From [Clostridium] saccharolyticum WM1 (GTDB taxonomy: Bacteria > Bacillota > Clostridia > Lachnospirales > Lachnospiraceae): 64,000 nucleotides of DNA. Below are positions 61,661 to 64,000 of the stretch, in pieces. Within the stretch, counting starts at the first letter, position 1. Every line of letters starts with the position of its first letter. The notes beneath the pieces are model-generated. The model had not been told where the DNA came from and made no database searches. It worked only from the letters and a program-made list of their open reading frames with translations. The position numbers and the translations under genes were made by a program. The stretch covers positions 1,860,001 to 1,924,000 of the forward strand of contig NC_014376.1 of the NCBI RefSeq assembly GCF_000144625.1. The letters run 5' to 3'.

Positions 61661-63408
61661 AGACATATCATTATGACTTTGTTGTAGTGGGCGGCGGCAT
61701 GTCTGGTGTCTGCGCCGCCATTGCCGCCGCCAGACGAGGGACAAAAACGGCCCTGATCCATGACCGGCCGGTATTAGGCGGCAATGCCAGCTCCGAAATC
61801 CGGATGCACATTTGCGGGGCAGACCATCACATGTCGGTTCCCAACGCCCGGGAAACCGGAATTTTAGAAGAAATCCTTTTGGAAAACAAGCGGAGAAACC
61901 CGGAGATGGTGTATCCGATTTTTGATTCCGTTCTGTGGGAAAAGGTCCATTATCAGGAGAATTTAACCCTGTTTTTAAATACCCATATGACAGAGGTCTT
62001 ATGCGATGGTGACAGGATTGAGGCAGTATGTGCCCTTCAAATGACAACGGAAAAAACCTTCTGCATTTTCGGCACCCTGTTTTTAGATGCCACAGGAGAC
62101 GGCGTGCTGGGAGCTAAGGCGGGAGCGGAGTACCGGATCGGAAGAGAGAGCAGCTCCCGGTATGGAGAGTCTCTGGCGCCGGATATGGAAGATTCCTGCA
62201 CCATGGGGAATTCCCTCATGTTCAAGGCCAGGGATATGGGGCATGAGGTGCCCTTTATCAAGCCGTTCTGGGCCAATACCTATACGGAGGAGCAGCTTAG
62301 GCTGCGGGATCACAGTGACATTACCTCGGGGTACTGGTGGATCGAACTGGGAGGCGGAGAGCGGGATGTGATTTCCCATGGAGAAGAGCTTCGGGATGAG
62401 CTGTTAAAGGCAGTATTTGGTGTATGGGATCATATTAAAAACGGCGGAGAACACGGTGCGGAGCGTATGGAACTGGAATGGGTAGGCTTTCTGCCTGGAA
62501 AAAGGGAAAGCCGACGGCTGATAGGCGATTATGTTCTGACGGAAAGGGATTGTCTGAAGAGTCCCCGGTTTGATGATGCCGTAGCCTATGGGGGCTGGCC
62601 CATGGATATCCATACGGTAGAAGGCTTTTTAAATGAGAGCGGTGCTCCTACGGTCTGGAATCAGGTAAACGGCATATACTCGATTCCTTACCGGTGTCTG
62701 TATTCAAAAAACATCCGGAATTTATTCTTGGGAGGCAGGGCCATCAGTTGTTCCCATGTGGCATTTTCTTCCACAAGGGTTATGGGAACCTGCGCAGTGG
62801 TGGGCCAGGCGGCAGGTACTGCCGCAGCCATGGCAGGGAAAAGGAATCTGGAGCCGAGAGAGCTTCTGGATTATGTGGGAGAGCTTCAGCAGGAGCTTTT
62901 AAAGGATGATTGCTATATCCCCTTTGTTGTTAACCAGGATCCGGCCGATTATGCCAGGCAGGCAGCGGTAACGGCCACCCACCATATCACAGGCTGGGAA
63001 CCGGAAAAGGTGATAAATGGAGTGGCAAGAACGGTGGAGGGAGAATCAAACGGCTGGCGTGCCCCCATAGAGGGCGGTCCTTCTCTGGTCCTTACCTTAC
63101 CGGAAAGGATACCGATCCGGGAAATACGCCTGATGCTGGACTCTAATTTAAGCAGGGAAATCACCCAATCCATCAACCAGGATGTGCTGTCCAGGCAAAA
63201 GTCCGGGCCGCCTTCGGAGCTGTTAAAGGAGTATGAAGTGGATATCCTCCTGGAAGGGAAGATCATAGAGCACATGGCAGTTCAGTCCCAGGGGCAGAGG
63301 CTTCAGCGGATTTTCCTTAACGGAAGGGAAGGCAATGCAGTCCGGATCAAAGCCATATCCACATACGGAAGCCGGGAAGCCGTGATTTTTGAAGTTAGGA
63401 TTTATTAA
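61657..63408 (+). CDS. FAD-dependent oxidoreductase 2 with C-terminal beta-sandwich
   Basis: The 583-residue protein starts at GTG 61657 (GTGA overlap with the previous stop). FAD fold: FVVVGGGMSGVCAAIAAARR, LGGNASSEIRMHICGA, DATGDGVLGAKAGAEYRIG (near 145-165) and LFLGGRAISCSHVAFSSTRV, then VVGQAAGTAAAMA. Residues about 440-583 form an extra beta-rich domain (GWRAPIEGGPSLVLTLPER, IREIRLMLDSNLS, EVDILLEGKII, AVRIKAISTYGS), like a galactose-binding/F5-F8-type sandwich. It is related to but clearly different from oxidoreductase 1 (about 155 residues longer). The added sandwich suggests a carbohydrate-linked substrate. Confidence 0.88.
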   Translation: MKTYHYDFVVVGGGMSGVCAAIAAARRGTKTALIHDRPVLGGNASSEIRMHICGADHHMSVPNARETGILEEILLENKRRNPEMVYPIFDSVLWEKVHYQENLTLFLNTHMTEVLCDGDRIEAVCALQMTTEKTFCIFGTLFLDATGDGVLGAKAGAEYRIGRESSSRYGESLAPDMEDSCTMGNSLMFKARDMGHEVPFIKPFWANTYTEEQLRLRDHSDITSGYWWIELGGGERDVISHGEELRDELLKAVFGVWDHIKNGGEHGAERMELEWVGFLPGKRESRRLIGDYVLTERDCLKSPRFDDAVAYGGWPMDIHTVEGFLNESGAPTVWNQVNGIYSIPYRCLYSKNIRNLFLGGRAISCSHVAFSSTRVMGTCAVVGQAAGTAAAMAGKRNLEPRELLDYVGELQQELLKDDCYIPFVVNQDPADYARQAAVTATHHITGWEPEKVINGVARTVEGESNGWRAPIEGGPSLVLTLPERIPIREIRLMLDSNLSREITQSINQDVLSRQKSGPPSELLKEYEVDILLEGKIIEHMAVQSQGQRLQRIFLNGREGNAVRIKAISTYGSREAVIFEVRIY

Positions 63409-63426
63409 TGCAAAATAAGTATTTCA

Positions 63427-63551
63427 GCCTTCTTTAAGGAATCGTCTTCCTGGAGAAGGCATTTCTTATCTTTAGGTAAGAAAATAAGGAATATGAAGGA
63501 AAATTTACAGATGCACTTAATATTGCCCCTTCTAATACGCTGTGGTAAAAT
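63427..63551 (+). promoter_or_regulatory. Weak terminator and promoter before the dehydrogenase gene
   Basis: GCCTTCT (63427-63433) pairs with AGAAGGC (63454-63460), followed by ATTTCTTATCTTT, a weak terminator. Further on TTGCCC (63523-63528), 17 bases and TAAAAT (63546-63551) form a plausible promoter about 45 bases before the dehydrogenase start. The dehydrogenase may therefore be expressed partly on its own. Confidence 0.45.
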
Positions 63552-63595
63552 GAATCCAAAAGAGGATACAGCAGCAGGACAGGAGAATAAGTAAT

Positions 63596-64000
63596 ATGAA
63601 GATCGTAGTATTAGACGGATATACAGTAAATCCGGGAGACTTGTCCTGGAGTGGGATGGAAGAACTGGGAGAGGTTACGGGATATGACAGGACGCCTGAG
63701 GAGCTGATCGCAGAGAGGATCAAAGATGCAGAGATCGTCTATACCAACAAGACTCCTGTCAGTAAGTCCACATTGGAGGCATGTCCTTCTATAAAGTATA
63801 TCGGTGTGCTGGCTACCGGCTACAATGTGGTGGATATTGAGGCTGCAAAGGAAAAGGGGATTCCGGTGTCAAACATTCCTGCTTACGGGACAGAGGCTGT
63901 TGCTCAGTTTACCATTGCACTTTTATTGGAATTGTGCCATCACATTGGAGCCCATTCCCAATGTGTCATGGAAGGGGACTGGACAAAAAGTAAGGATTTT
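63596..64000 (+). CDS. D-2-hydroxyacid dehydrogenase, N-terminal part (runs off the window)
   Basis: 135 codons are visible and the frame is open at the window end. The start MKIVVLDGYTVNPGDLSW, the segment AEIVYTNKTPVSKSTLEACP, and IGVLATGYNVVDIEAAKEKG then IPVSNIPAYGTEAVAQFTIA are the catalytic-domain signatures of D-2-hydroxyacid dehydrogenases, most like the glycerate/hydroxypyruvate reductase group. The NAD-binding domain lies beyond the window. GGAGA precedes ATG 63596. Next to the two FAD enzymes it might reduce or oxidise a 2-keto or 2-hydroxy acid made in the same pathway. Confidence 0.92.
   Translation, partial: MKIVVLDGYTVNPGDLSWSGMEELGEVTGYDRTPEELIAERIKDAEIVYTNKTPVSKSTLEACPSIKYIGVLATGYNVVDIEAAKEKGIPVSNIPAYGTEAVAQFTIALLLELCHHIGAHSQCVMEGDWTKSKDF

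Overview
The window looks like the chromosome of a Lachnospiraceae/Clostridium-type Firmicute of moderate GC. Evidence for this is strong AGGAGG ribosome-binding sites, frequent GTG and TTG starts, a YesM/YesN two-component pair, an MsmX-type sugar transporter without its own ATPase, a CD3324-like small protein, and clostridial conjugative-element genes. I have no marker gene that fixes the species. No rRNA, tRNA or CRISPR array was recognised.

Region 1 (about 1-18970) is the decayed end of an integrative/conjugative element. It holds a partial secreted protein with its LytTR regulator, two degenerate receiver-like proteins, and a giant adhesin (beta-helix and Ig/MBG-like repeats, SLH domains, choline-binding-type repeats). 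An IS30-family element cuts the adhesin in two, and removing it with one 13-bp target repeat restores a single 2,881-codon frame. A c-di-GMP-I riboswitch with its terminator follows the adhesin, and an IS3-family element sits in the loop of a 19-bp inverted repeat. Next come a sigma-like regulator, a frameshifted DinG-like helicase, a small conserved protein, and a large serine recombinase with an in-frame TAG just before its catalytic region and a foreign C-terminus.

Region 2 (about 18970-28400) is a mosaic of broken pieces: a scrap resembling a U32-peptidase operon, the terminase C-terminus and head-assembly module of an HK97-type prophage with a Phd/ParE-like toxin-antitoxin pair inside it, a deleted abortive-infection-like gene, and fragments of an IS110 left end, a second recombinase and an IS256 transposase. 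A few small intact genes (GNAT, YjbR/MmcQ) lie among them.

Region 3 (28.4-34.3 kb) is a drug-resistance-like cluster: an ABC-F protein behind an attenuator-like leader, a MarR regulator with three copies of a palindromic operator, a MATE exporter, and a Mef-like MFS exporter. A YARHG-domain membrane protein follows.

Region 4 (36.8-53 kb) is ordinary-looking chromosome: an amino-acid permease, a SRAP protein, an AraC/GyrI-like regulator, a cyclic beta-1,2-glucan synthase homologue split into two adjacent genes, a metallophosphoesterase, a long structured leader with two tiny reading frames before a CD3324-like protein, an RNHCP protein, and a CofE-like ligase.

Region 5 (53.2-64.0 kb) is one catabolic locus. 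YesM-like kinase and YesN-like regulator, a sugar-binding lipoprotein and two permeases are followed by two different FAD-dependent oxidoreductases and the start of a D-2-hydroxyacid dehydrogenase. It probably imports and oxidises an unidentified carbohydrate. A 52-bp sequence is repeated three times between the two permease genes.
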